A DNA stretch of 64,000 bases from JBJXGE01 sp046154185 (GTDB lineage Bacteria; Planctomycetota; UBA8108; UBA1146; JAJFFE01), in contig JBJXGE010000004.1 of NCBI GenBank assembly GCA_046154185.1, positions 87,633 to 151,632 on the forward strand. The letters are read 5' to 3'. The translations under genes were made by a program, and so were the position numbers. The notes beneath the pieces were generated by a model that saw nothing but the letters and a program-made list of their open reading frames with translations, was not told where the DNA came from and did no database searches. Positions 24,680 through 32,982 of the stretch are shown one piece after another (the stretch's first letter is position 1; the number at the start of each line of letters is the position of its first letter).

Positions 24680-26713
24680 ATGGGTGTGACGTTGAGATAC
24701 TGCGACTTGTGTGGCAAGAAGCTCGGCGCCGACGAATTGGAATCGCCGCAGACTCTCAAACTCCAAGACAAGTATTTCTGTGGGGGCTGCCGACCAAAAG
24801 TCATGGAGCGACTGCAAGCGGCGAAGCAGAAGACTGCGCCGCCGAGCGCGGACGTGGCGGCGACCGCCAAAGTCCCAACCGCCGCCGACTCGCCTGCGCG
24901 CACCGCTCCGGCAAAACCAAAGACGGCGCCCGCGCGACCGGCCGTCCGGCAGCCAGCCGCGCAAACGTCCGCACCGCAATCCGCGCAGAAGACCGCGCTA
25001 AAACCGACAGTTCCGCCCGTTCGTCCGGTGATCGCCGGCAAGAGTGCCGGTGGGGCGGCAGCTCCGGCGATTCCAACTGGCACAGCGGGCAACAGGCAGC
25101 CGGGTGTAGTCCCGGCGGCGACCTCGAAACCACGAGCGCCGGCCGGCGGCGCGCCCGTTGCGAAAGCCCCGCTTGCGAAAGCTCCCGCTGCGAAGTCCGC
25201 CATGACGCGCGCCGCGAGTCCGGTCGCCCGCGGGACGGTCCGCAAACGCCCGCTCGTAGGTGCTTCGAGCGCGCCGGCGACCGATGGCGATGCCGACGCA
25301 TCTCCGCCGGAGATCAAGGTCCGCCGACCATCGAAACTACCGGTTTTCATTTTTATCGGTGTGGCGCTGGTTGGTGTCGTAGTGCTCGCGATCATGATGA
25401 ATTCGGAGAAGCCGAAGCCAGTCGACCAGGTGGCGAAGATTGAGGGCCCGGTCGCTCCAAAGGAAGATCCGAAGATCAAGCTGTCAGAAACCGAATATCA
25501 AAAGGCGCTCGCGCAGTGGGAGAAATATCCGGAGGATTACCTCACCGCACTCGATAGTTTCTACGCAATTGGCAAGCGGTTCGGCGACTACCCCGCAGGT
25601 GAACTCGCGCGAGCGAAAGCCGACGAGATCAGCGGAAAACTGCGCGCATGGAGGCTCAGCGAGTGGAACATCATCAAAGATAAGGTCGGTCGGTTGCTCG
25701 ACGAGCGGAAATTCTCGGCAGCGTATGAACTTTTGGAGCAAAGACCGAAACTTTTCGAGGGCGCGAATTCAAACGATGCCGACTACCAGGCGATGCACGT
25801 CGAGTATTCGCGGCTTCGCAAAGACGCGATCGCGAACCATGAAGCCGGTAGGCATCTTGACGAGTTGAAAGCGAAAGCCGTCGTTTGGGCGCAACGCGGG
25901 TACGTCGATATCGCCGAGGAAATCATTCGTTCGATGAACACCGTCGAAGTGTACAAGGACTACGAGCAGTCGGTGCCGCGAGTTTGGGACTTGCAAAAAG
26001 AAGTGCTCGCCCAAATCCAACGCGATGGCATCGGCAGCATGATTCAGTCTGAGGCAGCGACCGAGACCGCGCGCGCCGTGGCGGCCAAACTGAAACTCGA
26101 GGAGGAAGCGAAGGCCCGCGAGGCTGCTTGGCTGGCTACCAAAGATAGCACGCCGTGGGTCCCGCAACTCGGCAAGTACAATCTCTATAACTGGGTCATC
26201 AACTCCGATTTCTATAGTCAAGATCCGCGTTGGCGGCTCACACAAGCCGAGAGCAAGAAGGAGAAGGGGCCCGCCGAAACCGAAGGCGTATTGAGTGGTC
26301 AAAACTCAAGTGGCGACACGATGTACATCGGCTTCTTCGGCAACAACTGGCAGGATTTCGTGATTCAGTTTGATGTGCGGGTCCTCGACGGCGCGCTTGA
26401 GCTTTCGCCTCGTACCACGACACAACCCGTCGGGGGGCAAATGCAGGCTCCTCGTGATGAGACCTCGCCGCGCGTTGAGTTCAACCAAGAGAAACTCGGA
26501 CGCGATTGGGCGACGGTGACGATCGAGGTTCATGGCGAGAAGGTGGAAATCTCGATCCTCGGCAAGGAAGGCAGCGATCTGCGCGATTTTGCCTCCGAAG
26601 GACGCTTGCCAATACGCGGTGGAGTCGTGTTTTACCTGCCGAAAGATGCCAACGTCGAGCTGCGTCGAGTGCGGACCAAGCTCATCGCGTTCGATAAGCG
26701 AAACGCATTCTGA
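24680..26713 (+). CDS. Zinc-ribbon membrane protein with a C-terminal beta-rich domain
   Basis: A 677-aa protein with four parts: an N-terminal zinc ribbon (CDLCGKKL ... CGGCRPK), a long Ala/Pro/Lys-rich low-complexity linker (about 55-215), one membrane helix (about 221-240, FIFIGVALVGVVVLAIM) and an extracytoplasmic region that is helical at first (WEKYPEDYLTALDSFYAIG, tetratricopeptide-like) and then beta-rich. The last 180 residues, with DSRW-like YSQDPRWRLTQ, MYIGFFGNNWQDFVIQFDVRV and FYLPKDANVELRRVRTKL, resemble the DUF1080 / concanavalin-like sugar-binding folds common in planctomycetes. The topology, ribbon inside and lectin-like domain outside, suggests signal transfer or anchoring, but no function can be assigned. 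Confidence 0.75.
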   Translation: MGVTLRYCDLCGKKLGADELESPQTLKLQDKYFCGGCRPKVMERLQAAKQKTAPPSADVAATAKVPTAADSPARTAPAKPKTAPARPAVRQPAAQTSAPQSAQKTALKPTVPPVRPVIAGKSAGGAAAPAIPTGTAGNRQPGVVPAATSKPRAPAGGAPVAKAPLAKAPAAKSAMTRAASPVARGTVRKRPLVGASSAPATDGDADASPPEIKVRRPSKLPVFIFIGVALVGVVVLAIMMNSEKPKPVDQVAKIEGPVAPKEDPKIKLSETEYQKALAQWEKYPEDYLTALDSFYAIGKRFGDYPAGELARAKADEISGKLRAWRLSEWNIIKDKVGRLLDERKFSAAYELLEQRPKLFEGANSNDADYQAMHVEYSRLRKDAIANHEAGRHLDELKAKAVVWAQRGYVDIAEEIIRSMNTVEVYKDYEQSVPRVWDLQKEVLAQIQRDGIGSMIQSEAATETARAVAAKLKLEEEAKAREAAWLATKDSTPWVPQLGKYNLYNWVINSDFYSQDPRWRLTQAESKKEKGPAETEGVLSGQNSSGDTMYIGFFGNNWQDFVIQFDVRVLDGALELSPRTTTQPVGGQMQAPRDETSPRVEFNQEKLGRDWATVTIEVHGEKVEISILGKEGSDLRDFASEGRLPIRGGVVFYLPKDANVELRRVRTKLIAFDKRNAF

Positions 26714-27041
26714 TCACGTACGAACCATCGCTCCACGTCGCTGCCCAACTGGCAGAATCGACGCGCCGATCTGCGGCCTCGCTGCCGAATTGACAGCGAG
26801 GCCGCTGGCGTTCGTTGCGCTGGCGACTCCAAGTGCCTGCAGCTAATAGCGCTGCGTAGTTCCGCTTGTGCGCACGCCTGGCCAGGCCTTTGCATACGCG
26901 AGCCGACTTCAGAACGTCGAGGCTCGTCGAGTTCCATTGCTCTGGGATTCGGTTCCGCGGCAGTTTCCGTCGCAATCTTTGTAAGGCGCTCGTGCGCGGG
27001 TCGGCCGACTCGCGCCATTAGCAGTTCAAGAGAGGATTCAA
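26714..27041. other. Intergenic region upstream of the groEL operon
   Basis: These 328 bases have no gene that I can support. They contain the perfect hairpin at 26773-26805 and the ribosome site AGAGGA just before groEL. No CIRCE element (TTAGCACTC inverted repeat), the HrcA operator usual for groEL, was found. No strong promoter was identified by eye. Confidence 0.55.
26773..26805 (+). terminator. Perfect 12-bp hairpin, terminator-like but without T-run
   Basis: GCGGCCTCGCTG at 26773-26784 pairs fully with CAGCGAGGCCGC at 26794-26805 around a nine-base loop. It lies 60 bases after the zinc-ribbon gene, which fits a transcription end, but no T-run follows, so it may instead protect the mRNA 3-prime end. 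A hairpin with the same GGCCTCGC/GCGAGGCC arms occurs at 57105-57128. Confidence 0.5.
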
Positions 27042-28775
27042 ATGGCGAAGCGCATCACCTTTGATGAAGAGGCGCGAGAGTCGCTGTCACTGGGCGTGAG
27101 CAAGCTCGCGCGCGCCGTGAAATCGACGCTCGGACCGCGTGGGCGTTATGCCGTCGTCGATCGCGGCTGGGGTGCGCCGAATATCACAAAGGATGGCGCT
27201 TCAGTGGCCGAGGAAGTCGACCTGGCGGACAAAGTCCAAAACGTCGCTGTGCGCCTTCTCAAACAAGCTGCCACGAAGACGGCCGATTCCGCCGGTGACG
27301 GCAGCACCACGGCGATGGTCCTCGCCGAAGCGATGTTCACGCGCGGCATGCGCAATATCGTCGCGGGGGCGAATCCTATTCTCGTTCAGCGCGGCCTCGC
27401 GACCGCGACGCAACGCGCGATTGAAGTACTCGCAAAACTCGCGAAGCGCATCGAAGCAGGCTCGCAACTCGCCGAAGTTGCGGCGATCGCGGCCAACAAT
27501 AATAAAGAAGTTGGCAAGCTCGTGTCGGAAGCGCTCACGAAAGTCGGACACGAAGGTGTCGTCACGATTGAAGAAGGAAAGAGCGTCGAGTCCACGGTCG
27601 AGATCACGGATGGAATGCAGTTCGACCGCGGTTATCTCTCGCAGTACTTTGTCAACGTCGACGACAAAGCGAGCGTCGTCTTGCGCGATCCTTATCTGCT
27701 GATCATGGAAGAGAAGATCTCAAATCTGAGCCAGCTCATCCCAATTTTGGAAAAAGTGCTGAAGACGAAAAAGCCGCTGCTGATCATCGCCGAGGACATC
27801 GATGGCGAAGCGCTCTCGACGCTCGTGGTCAACAACGCACGCAAGATTCTGCAGTGCGCCGCCGTGAAAGCGCCAGGATATGGTGATCGTCGCAAGGCGA
27901 TGCTCGAGGACATCGCGGCGGCGACCGGTGGACGTGCGATTTTCAAGGACATGGGACTCACGCCGGACGGCATCGCTATCAGCGACTTAGGCCGTGCGAA
28001 GCGCGTGGAGATCACGTCCGAGTACACGACAATTGTCAAAGGCGGCGGCGACAAGAAGCAAATCGAAGAGCGCTGCCGTCAAATCCGCAAGGAACTCGAG
28101 AGTTGCGACAGCGACTACGACCGCGAGAAACTCAGTGAGCGGTTGGCGCGGTTGGTGGGCGGGATCGCCGAAATCCAAGTGGGCGGCGCGTCCGAGACCG
28201 AAGTTAAAGAGAAGAAAAAACGCTTCGAGAACGCGCTCAGCGCCACTCGCTCCGCGCTCGAGGAAGGCGTCGTGCCGGGTGGCGGAATTGCGCTCATTCA
28301 TTGCGCCGGCAAGCTCGACGGGATGACGATCAAAGACGCGGACGAGCGCGTCGGCGTCGAAATTCTGAATGCGGCGCTCGAAGCCCCATTCCGACAACTG
28401 GCTGAGAATGCTGGCCAAGAGCCCTCGCGACTGCTGCGTCAAATTCGTAACCAGAAAAAATCGAGTCACGGATACGATTTTGAAAAGCTGCGTTTCTGCG
28501 ACCTTATCGAGTCCGGAATTGTCGACTCGGTCAAGGTGACGCGCATCGCGTTGCAAAACGCCGCGAGCGTCGCGGGTCTTCTGTTTACCACTGCCACCGT
28601 CATCACCGACATCCCGGTTGCCAAAGGCAAGGGCAAGGGTGGCCACGATCACGACCACGACGACGAGGGCGGGATGGGTGGCATGGGCGGAATGGGTGGG
28701 ATGGGTGGGATGGGTGGGATGGGTGGCATGGGCGGGATGGGTGGCATGGGCGGCATGGGAATGGACGATTTCTAG
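27042..28775 (+). CDS. groEL: GroEL paralogue 1, predicted ATPase-impaired (D398N equivalent)
   Basis: A 577-aa GroEL-family chaperonin. Conserved elements include TLGPRGRYAVVD, ITKDGASVAEE, AGDGSTTAMVL, apical GYLSQYF, and GVVPGGGIAL. Its C-terminus carries a His/Asp-rich segment (GGHDHDHDDEGG) followed by nine or more GGM repeats, the cavity-filling tail typical of major GroELs. Residue 397 (codon 28230-28232, AAC) is Asn, where E. coli has the catalytic Asp398 (RVEDAL becomes RFENAL); mutants of that Asp in E. coli bind ATP but scarcely hydrolyse it. Asp52-equivalent (TKDG) and the DGSTT ATP loop are kept. ATG 27042 follows AGAGGA. No groES is in the window. Confidence 0.93.
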   Translation: MAKRITFDEEARESLSLGVSKLARAVKSTLGPRGRYAVVDRGWGAPNITKDGASVAEEVDLADKVQNVAVRLLKQAATKTADSAGDGSTTAMVLAEAMFTRGMRNIVAGANPILVQRGLATATQRAIEVLAKLAKRIEAGSQLAEVAAIAANNNKEVGKLVSEALTKVGHEGVVTIEEGKSVESTVEITDGMQFDRGYLSQYFVNVDDKASVVLRDPYLLIMEEKISNLSQLIPILEKVLKTKKPLLIIAEDIDGEALSTLVVNNARKILQCAAVKAPGYGDRRKAMLEDIAAATGGRAIFKDMGLTPDGIAISDLGRAKRVEITSEYTTIVKGGGDKKQIEERCRQIRKELESCDSDYDREKLSERLARLVGGIAEIQVGGASETEVKEKKKRFENALSATRSALEEGVVPGGGIALIHCAGKLDGMTIKDADERVGVEILNAALEAPFRQLAENAGQEPSRLLRQIRNQKKSSHGYDFEKLRFCDLIESGIVDSVKVTRIALQNAASVAGLLFTTATVITDIPVAKGKGKGGHDHDHDDEGGMGGMGGMGGMGGMGGMGGMGGMGGMGGMGMDDF

Positions 28776-28841
28776 CCACGACGCAGAGTCGCCGAATCTT
28801 TCGCACTGAGCCACCGAATCGACAAGCAAAAGGACTCGAAC

Positions 28842-30446
28842 ATGAGCAAGCAGATGATTTTCGATCAAGACGCCCGACGCCAATTGAGCGACGGCGTGCA
28901 AAAGCTCGCGCACGCGGTCGCGACGACGCTCGGGCCGGGCGGGCGCAACGTGCTCCTCGACAAGGGTTCCAGCGTCGCTGTGATGACCAAGGACGGTGTG
29001 ACCGTCGCAAAGGACATCGAGCTGGAGCATCCCTTTGAAAACATGGGCGCCAAGCTCGTATGTGAGGTTGCCAATCGCACGAATCGCGAAGTGGGTGACG
29101 GCACTACGACCTCGGTCGTCTTGACGGACGCGCTCATCAACGAGGGCATGAAGTACATGATGGCTGGCGTCAGCCCCGTTGCGATGCGGCGCGGGATGGA
29201 ACGAGCGAAAGACGAAGCCGTTGCCGCGCTCAAAGACCTCGCGACTCCGATTTCCGGCCGGAAGGCGATCGAGCAAGTCGGACTCATCGCGTCGAATGGC
29301 GACGTCGAGTTGGCCCGTCAATTCGCCGACGCGGTGACGAGTGTCGGTGAAAACGGCGTGATCAAAGTCGAAGAGAATTCCGGCGTCGATACCGTCGTCG
29401 AGTACGTGAGTGGTATGGAATTCGACAAGGGATTCATCTCACCGTACTTCATCACGGATCCGAACGATCGCATCGCACGCTTGGAAAATGCGCAAATCCT
29501 GATTACTGATCACAAGATTTCGAGTTTGCGCGATTTGGTGCCGTTGCTCGAAAAGTCGCTGCCGACCCAGCGGCCGCTTTTCATCGTGGCGGACGATGTC
29601 GAGGGCGAAGCGCTCGCCGGTCTCATTCTCAATCGCTTGCGTGGCGTCCTGCAAGTCGCGGCGATCAAGGCGCCCGGATTCGGGGATCGACGCAAAGCCA
29701 TGCTCGAAGATCTCGCCGTCGCCACTGGCGGTAAGTTCTTGTCGAAAGACCTCGGATTCGACTGGAGCACGATCACTCCCGCCGACCTCGGTAGCTGTAA
29801 GAAGATCGAAGTGCACAAAGAGAAGACGCAGATCTTCAACGGCGCCGGCAAGAAGGCCGACATCGAGATGCGATTGCAACAAATCGAGTCACAGATCGCT
29901 GAGACCACGAGTTCGTACGACAAAGAAAAGTTGGAAGAAAGACGTGGCAGGTTGACCGGCAAAATTGCGATCATTCGAATCGGCGGCCACAGCGAAGTCG
30001 CGATGAAGGAGCGCAAGATGCGGGCGGATGACGCGCTCAATGCCACGCGCGCCGCGGTTGCCGAGGGAATTGTGCCGGGCAGCGGCACTGCCTACATCCG
30101 CGCGGCCGTGCGAGTGCGGAAGCTCTCGGCGACCGGCGATGAGAAATTTGGGACGGAGATCGTTGCGCGCGCACTGACCGAGCCGCTCAATCGACTCGCG
30201 CGAAATGCCGGACTCGATGGACCGGCCGTCGTGGCCGAAGTCGAGGAGCTTGCTACCAATCAGGGCTACGACCTTCTGCAACGCAAAGTGGTCGATCTGG
30301 TGAAAGCTGGAATCGTCGACCCGCTCAAGGTCGTGCGCGTAGCGCTTGAGAACGCTGTGAGCATTTCGGCGCTCCATTTGGTGTCGAGTTCAGTCATCAC
30401 GGAAGTCAAGGAGGGCAAGCGAGCCGTACAGGGTGCACTCACCTGA
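28842..30446 (+). CDS. groEL: GroEL paralogue 2, catalytic Asp kept, no GGM tail
   Basis: A 534-aa GroEL-family chaperonin, 66 bases after the first. It has MTKDGVTVAKDIEL, VGDGTTTSVVL, GFISPYF, and Asp397 in RADDALNATRAAVAEG, which is at the same residue number as Asn397 of paralogue 1. It ends at VKEGKRAVQGALT, without the Gly-Met tail. The pair thus splits features that a usual GroEL has in one protein. Both could form mixed rings or separate ones. The ribosome site AAGGA is nine bases upstream of the ATG. Confidence 0.93.
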   Translation: MSKQMIFDQDARRQLSDGVQKLAHAVATTLGPGGRNVLLDKGSSVAVMTKDGVTVAKDIELEHPFENMGAKLVCEVANRTNREVGDGTTTSVVLTDALINEGMKYMMAGVSPVAMRRGMERAKDEAVAALKDLATPISGRKAIEQVGLIASNGDVELARQFADAVTSVGENGVIKVEENSGVDTVVEYVSGMEFDKGFISPYFITDPNDRIARLENAQILITDHKISSLRDLVPLLEKSLPTQRPLFIVADDVEGEALAGLILNRLRGVLQVAAIKAPGFGDRRKAMLEDLAVATGGKFLSKDLGFDWSTITPADLGSCKKIEVHKEKTQIFNGAGKKADIEMRLQQIESQIAETTSSYDKEKLEERRGRLTGKIAIIRIGGHSEVAMKERKMRADDALNATRAAVAEGIVPGSGTAYIRAAVRVRKLSATGDEKFGTEIVARALTEPLNRLARNAGLDGPAVVAEVEELATNQGYDLLQRKVVDLVKAGIVDPLKVVRVALENAVSISALHLVSSSVITEVKEGKRAVQGALT

Positions 30447-30463
30447 TCGGCGGCGGCACAGCG

Positions 30464-31567
30464 ATGGGCGACTACTACGAGATCCTCGGTGTCACGCGCG
30501 ACGCGAGTCCCGAGGACATCAAAAAAGCCTACCGCAAGAAGGCTCTCAAGTTCCATCCGGATAAGAATCCGGGAGATGTCGAAGCGGAGCGCCGCTTCAA
30601 GGAAGCGGCCGAGGCGTACGACGTCTTGCAAGACGCCGACAAGCGTGCGCGCTATGACCGCTATGGAGCCGAAGGGTTGCGCGAGTTCGGTGGCGGCTCG
30701 AACTTCACGTCGGTAGAGGACATCTTCAGCGTCTTTGGCGATCTGTTCGGCGGCGGCATGTTCGGCGGCGGCGGCGGCGGCCGCGGGCGCCGCGTGCAGG
30801 GCGAAAGCCTGCGCGCCGAGATTCAGATCACCCTGGAGGAAGCGGTCACCGGGGTGTCGCGGACGATTACGCTGCAGCATCTCCAACAGTGCAAGGAGTG
30901 CGCGGGTTCCGGTGCTCGCAGTGGATCGAAACCGCAAACTTGTTCGCTGTGTCGGGGCGCCGGCCAGGTGCAGCAGTCGCAGGGTTTCTTTACGATTCGC
31001 ACGAGCTGCCCTGAGTGCCGCGGCGAAGGTCGGGTGATTCAAGATCCGTGCGCCGCGTGCTCCGGCGAAGGTCGGCGGTCGGTCAAACGCGACATCGAGA
31101 TTCGGATCCCGCCCGGCGCCTCCGAAGGCAGCCGCATGCGAGTCGGTGGCCAAGGAAACTCCGGTCCGCAAGGCGGGCCGCCCGGCGATTTGTACGTGTA
31201 CATTCGCCTCAAGCCGCACGAGTTTTTCGCGCGCGTCGACGACGATGTCGTGCACGAAGTGCCCATTTCTTACATGCAAGCCGTGCTGGGCGCGCGCGTC
31301 GAGTTGCCGACTTTGCGCGGCAAGGCGCAGGTCACGATTCCACCTGGCACCCAGAGTGGCGAGATCTTGCGCCTCAAGGGCCAAGGTTTTCCGCGGCTCG
31401 AGCGCCATGGCAATGGTGATCAGTTGGTGAAGGCCGTCATCGAAGTCCCGCGAAAAGTTAACGCCGAACAGCGCGAGCTCCTAGAACGGCTGGCCGTCCT
31501 GGAAGACAAGCAAGTCGACTCGCGGCGATACTCCTTTTTCGAGCGACTGCGGCAGTACTTCAAGTGA
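30464..31567 (+). CDS. dnaJ: DnaJ (Hsp40, type I) co-chaperone
   Basis: Type I DnaJ of 367 aa. It has a J domain with HPD at 31-33, a Gly/Phe-rich segment (FGGGMFGGGGGGRG), a zinc domain with four CxxCxGxG repeats (CKECAGSG, CSLCRGAG, CPECRGEG, CAACSGEG) and a C-terminal substrate-binding part (QPHEFFARVDDDVVHEVPISYMQAVLGARVELPTLRGK). It would activate DnaK, which is not in this window. It starts 18 bases after groEL 2, so the chaperone genes form one operon with grpE. Confidence 0.94.
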   Translation: MGDYYEILGVTRDASPEDIKKAYRKKALKFHPDKNPGDVEAERRFKEAAEAYDVLQDADKRARYDRYGAEGLREFGGGSNFTSVEDIFSVFGDLFGGGMFGGGGGGRGRRVQGESLRAEIQITLEEAVTGVSRTITLQHLQQCKECAGSGARSGSKPQTCSLCRGAGQVQQSQGFFTIRTSCPECRGEGRVIQDPCAACSGEGRRSVKRDIEIRIPPGASEGSRMRVGGQGNSGPQGGPPGDLYVYIRLKPHEFFARVDDDVVHEVPISYMQAVLGARVELPTLRGKAQVTIPPGTQSGEILRLKGQGFPRLERHGNGDQLVKAVIEVPRKVNAEQRELLERLAVLEDKQVDSRRYSFFERLRQYFK

Positions 31568-31610
31568 GTTAAGAGATAGCTGACAGCACCGCAGATTGGA
31601 AGTTGCGTCG

Positions 31611-32216
31611 ATGGCCGGAAACATAGATTCGAATCAAATGCAGGAACAAGCCGAGCCGAGCGACTCGACGGAATCGACGTCCGCTGCCGCCGCGTTCGAG
31701 GCGGCAAGCGTCGAGGTCGCTGCGTTGACAAAAGAGAAACAGGAGCTGCTCGATCAGCTTCAACGGTCGCGCGCCGAACTCGTCAACTATCGGCGGCGCA
31801 CCGAAGAGGAGCGCTCGGTATTCGAGCGCAAGTTGACGGCTGATATCTTGCGCCGCGTGTTGCCGCTCTTCGACGATCTGTCGCTCGCGCTTTCGAGTTC
31901 GACGGATCCGAGCCGTGCCGCGGCGGTGGCCGCCGACTCGCTTCAAACTTTGCGGCGTGGGTTGACGATGATCTCCGACAAATTCGACGGTTTGCTGCGC
32001 GAGTTCGGTGTCGAGGCAGTACCGGCGCACGGCCAACGATTCGATCCTGGTTTGCACGAAGCCTTGTTGCAGGTCGAAAGCGCGGAGCTGCCCGCCGACT
32101 CCGTCGTTGCGGAACTGCGGCGCGGTTACCGCATCGGGAATCATTTGCTGCGGCCCGCGCGAGTCAGCGTTGCGAAGCCGCCGTCGAACACCGCATGCGG
32201 TGATACCTGCCAGTGA
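31611..32216 (+). CDS. grpE: GrpE nucleotide exchange factor
   Basis: GrpE releases ADP from DnaK. The 201-aa protein starts with an acidic, Gln-rich segment, then a long helix (VAALTKEKQELLDQLQRSRAELVNYRRRTEEER), the four-helix part, and the beta wing region ending in FGVEAVPAHGQRFDPGLHEALLQV and LRRGYRIGNHLLRPARVSVA, all characteristic. I preferred ATG 31611 because GGAAG lies nine bases upstream, over a TTG at 31596. It is in the same operon as dnaJ. Confidence 0.9.
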   Translation: MAGNIDSNQMQEQAEPSDSTESTSAAAAFEAASVEVAALTKEKQELLDQLQRSRAELVNYRRRTEEERSVFERKLTADILRRVLPLFDDLSLALSSSTDPSRAAAVAADSLQTLRRGLTMISDKFDGLLREFGVEAVPAHGQRFDPGLHEALLQVESAELPADSVVAELRRGYRIGNHLLRPARVSVAKPPSNTACGDTCQ

Positions 32217-32228
32217 GAGGGTTCGGTC

Positions 32229-32633
32229 ATGCCGACGTATGACTACCAGTGCGACGCGTGTGAGCACCGTTACGACGTATTTCAACCGATCAAGAGCGCA
32301 GTTCAGCAGACTTGCCCACGGTGCAAGAAGCGTCGTGCCCGTCGCTTAATCGGCGCGGGAGCCGGGATCTTGTTTCGCGGGAGTGGTTTTTACGAGACCG
32401 ACTATCGCAGTGCGCACTATCAGGAGCGCGCGAAGTCGGAAGGCAGCGCGGGCGCCGCTGCTGACAAAGATGCTGCGGCGAAATCACCCGCGCCGAGCGC
32501 AAGCGAGTCGCCGGCGAAGCCGGTCGCAAAAGCGGAGTCGACGCCACCGGCACCGCCCGCGGTTCCGACTCCGGCGACAAATAAATCGGCGCGATCTTCT
32601 GCGTCGAAACGTACTCGCAAGGCGAGTCCTTGA
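32229..32633 (+). CDS. FmdB-family putative regulatory zinc-ribbon protein
   Basis: A 134-aa protein with the FmdB start MPTYDYQCDACEHRYDVFQ and a second Cys pair in CPRCKK, forming a zinc ribbon at residues 8-37, followed by RRLIGAGAGILFRGSGFYETDYR, also seen in this family. The rest is an Ala/Pro/Lys/Ser-rich tail, probably disordered. The family was named from a regulator of formamidase/amidase but its role is not settled. GAGAGGG stands before the ATG. Confidence 0.85.
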   Translation: MPTYDYQCDACEHRYDVFQPIKSAVQQTCPRCKKRRARRLIGAGAGILFRGSGFYETDYRSAHYQERAKSEGSAGAAADKDAAAKSPAPSASESPAKPVAKAESTPPAPPAVPTPATNKSARSSASKRTRKASP

Positions 32634-32836
32634 AGACTAAGTGTCCGACGTGTCGCAGCCCGAGCGCGAGGGTCGAGCGCGGCGCCAAGTATTTCCCGTT
32701 CTGTAGCGAACGTTGTCGAGATCAGGACCTCGTCGCCTGGCTCGACGAGAAATTTGTCATCCCGACCGAAGAGCCGAGCCGCGCCGCAGATTTCGAAGTA
32801 GATTCAAGAACCGGCGAATCGGAAGAGTCGCGCTGA
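32630..32836 (+). CDS. yacG: YacG-like zinc-binding protein (DNA gyrase inhibitor family)
   Basis: A 68-aa protein with CPTC near the N-terminus, then RGAKYFPFCSERCRDQDLVAWLDEKFVIP, the classic YacG block with a four-Cys zinc site. E. coli YacG binds the GyrB subunit and blocks gyrase. The start is TTG 32630, which overlaps the FmdB-like stop (TTGA). It is the last gene of the chaperone operon; a terminator hairpin follows at 32844. Confidence 0.82.
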   Translation: MKTKCPTCRSPSARVERGAKYFPFCSERCRDQDLVAWLDEKFVIPTEEPSRAADFEVDSRTGESEESR

Positions 32837-32843
32837 AAACACT

Positions 32844-32893
32844 AGAGGCGCACCCTTCCGAATTGCACGTTCGGTGAGGTACGCCTCTTTGTT
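32844..32893 (+). terminator. Rho-independent-like terminator of the chaperone operon
   Basis: AGAGGCG (32844-32850) pairs with CGCCTCT (32882-32888), and the inner CCGAA (32858-32862) with TTCGG (32870-32874). TTGTT follows the outer stem. It lies directly after yacG and before the convergent prepilin gene. Confidence 0.55.
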
Positions 32894-32982
32894 CGTTCTC
32901 GTGGAATGGAACTGGCAGCCAATCTAGCGAATCGTCGAGCCACTTCGACACGCCAGGACCGCCGCGCGCGCCGCCGTGACTC

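Noticed and set aside
26714..27041. CIRCE element expected in front of groEL
   Set aside because: No TTAGCACTC-N9-GAGTGCTAA-like inverted repeat was found in the region.
28670..28760. Short tandem repeat (GGGATGGGTGGCATG) as a CRISPR-like or VNTR element
   Set aside because: It is the coding sequence of the GGM tail of GroEL 1, with 9 or 12 base units and no spacers.
27987..29321. Long minus-strand frame (444 aa) over the groEL genes
   Set aside because: It is the antisense shadow of two strongly conserved GroEL genes; its His/Thr/Pro repeats simply mirror the GGM-coding stretch.
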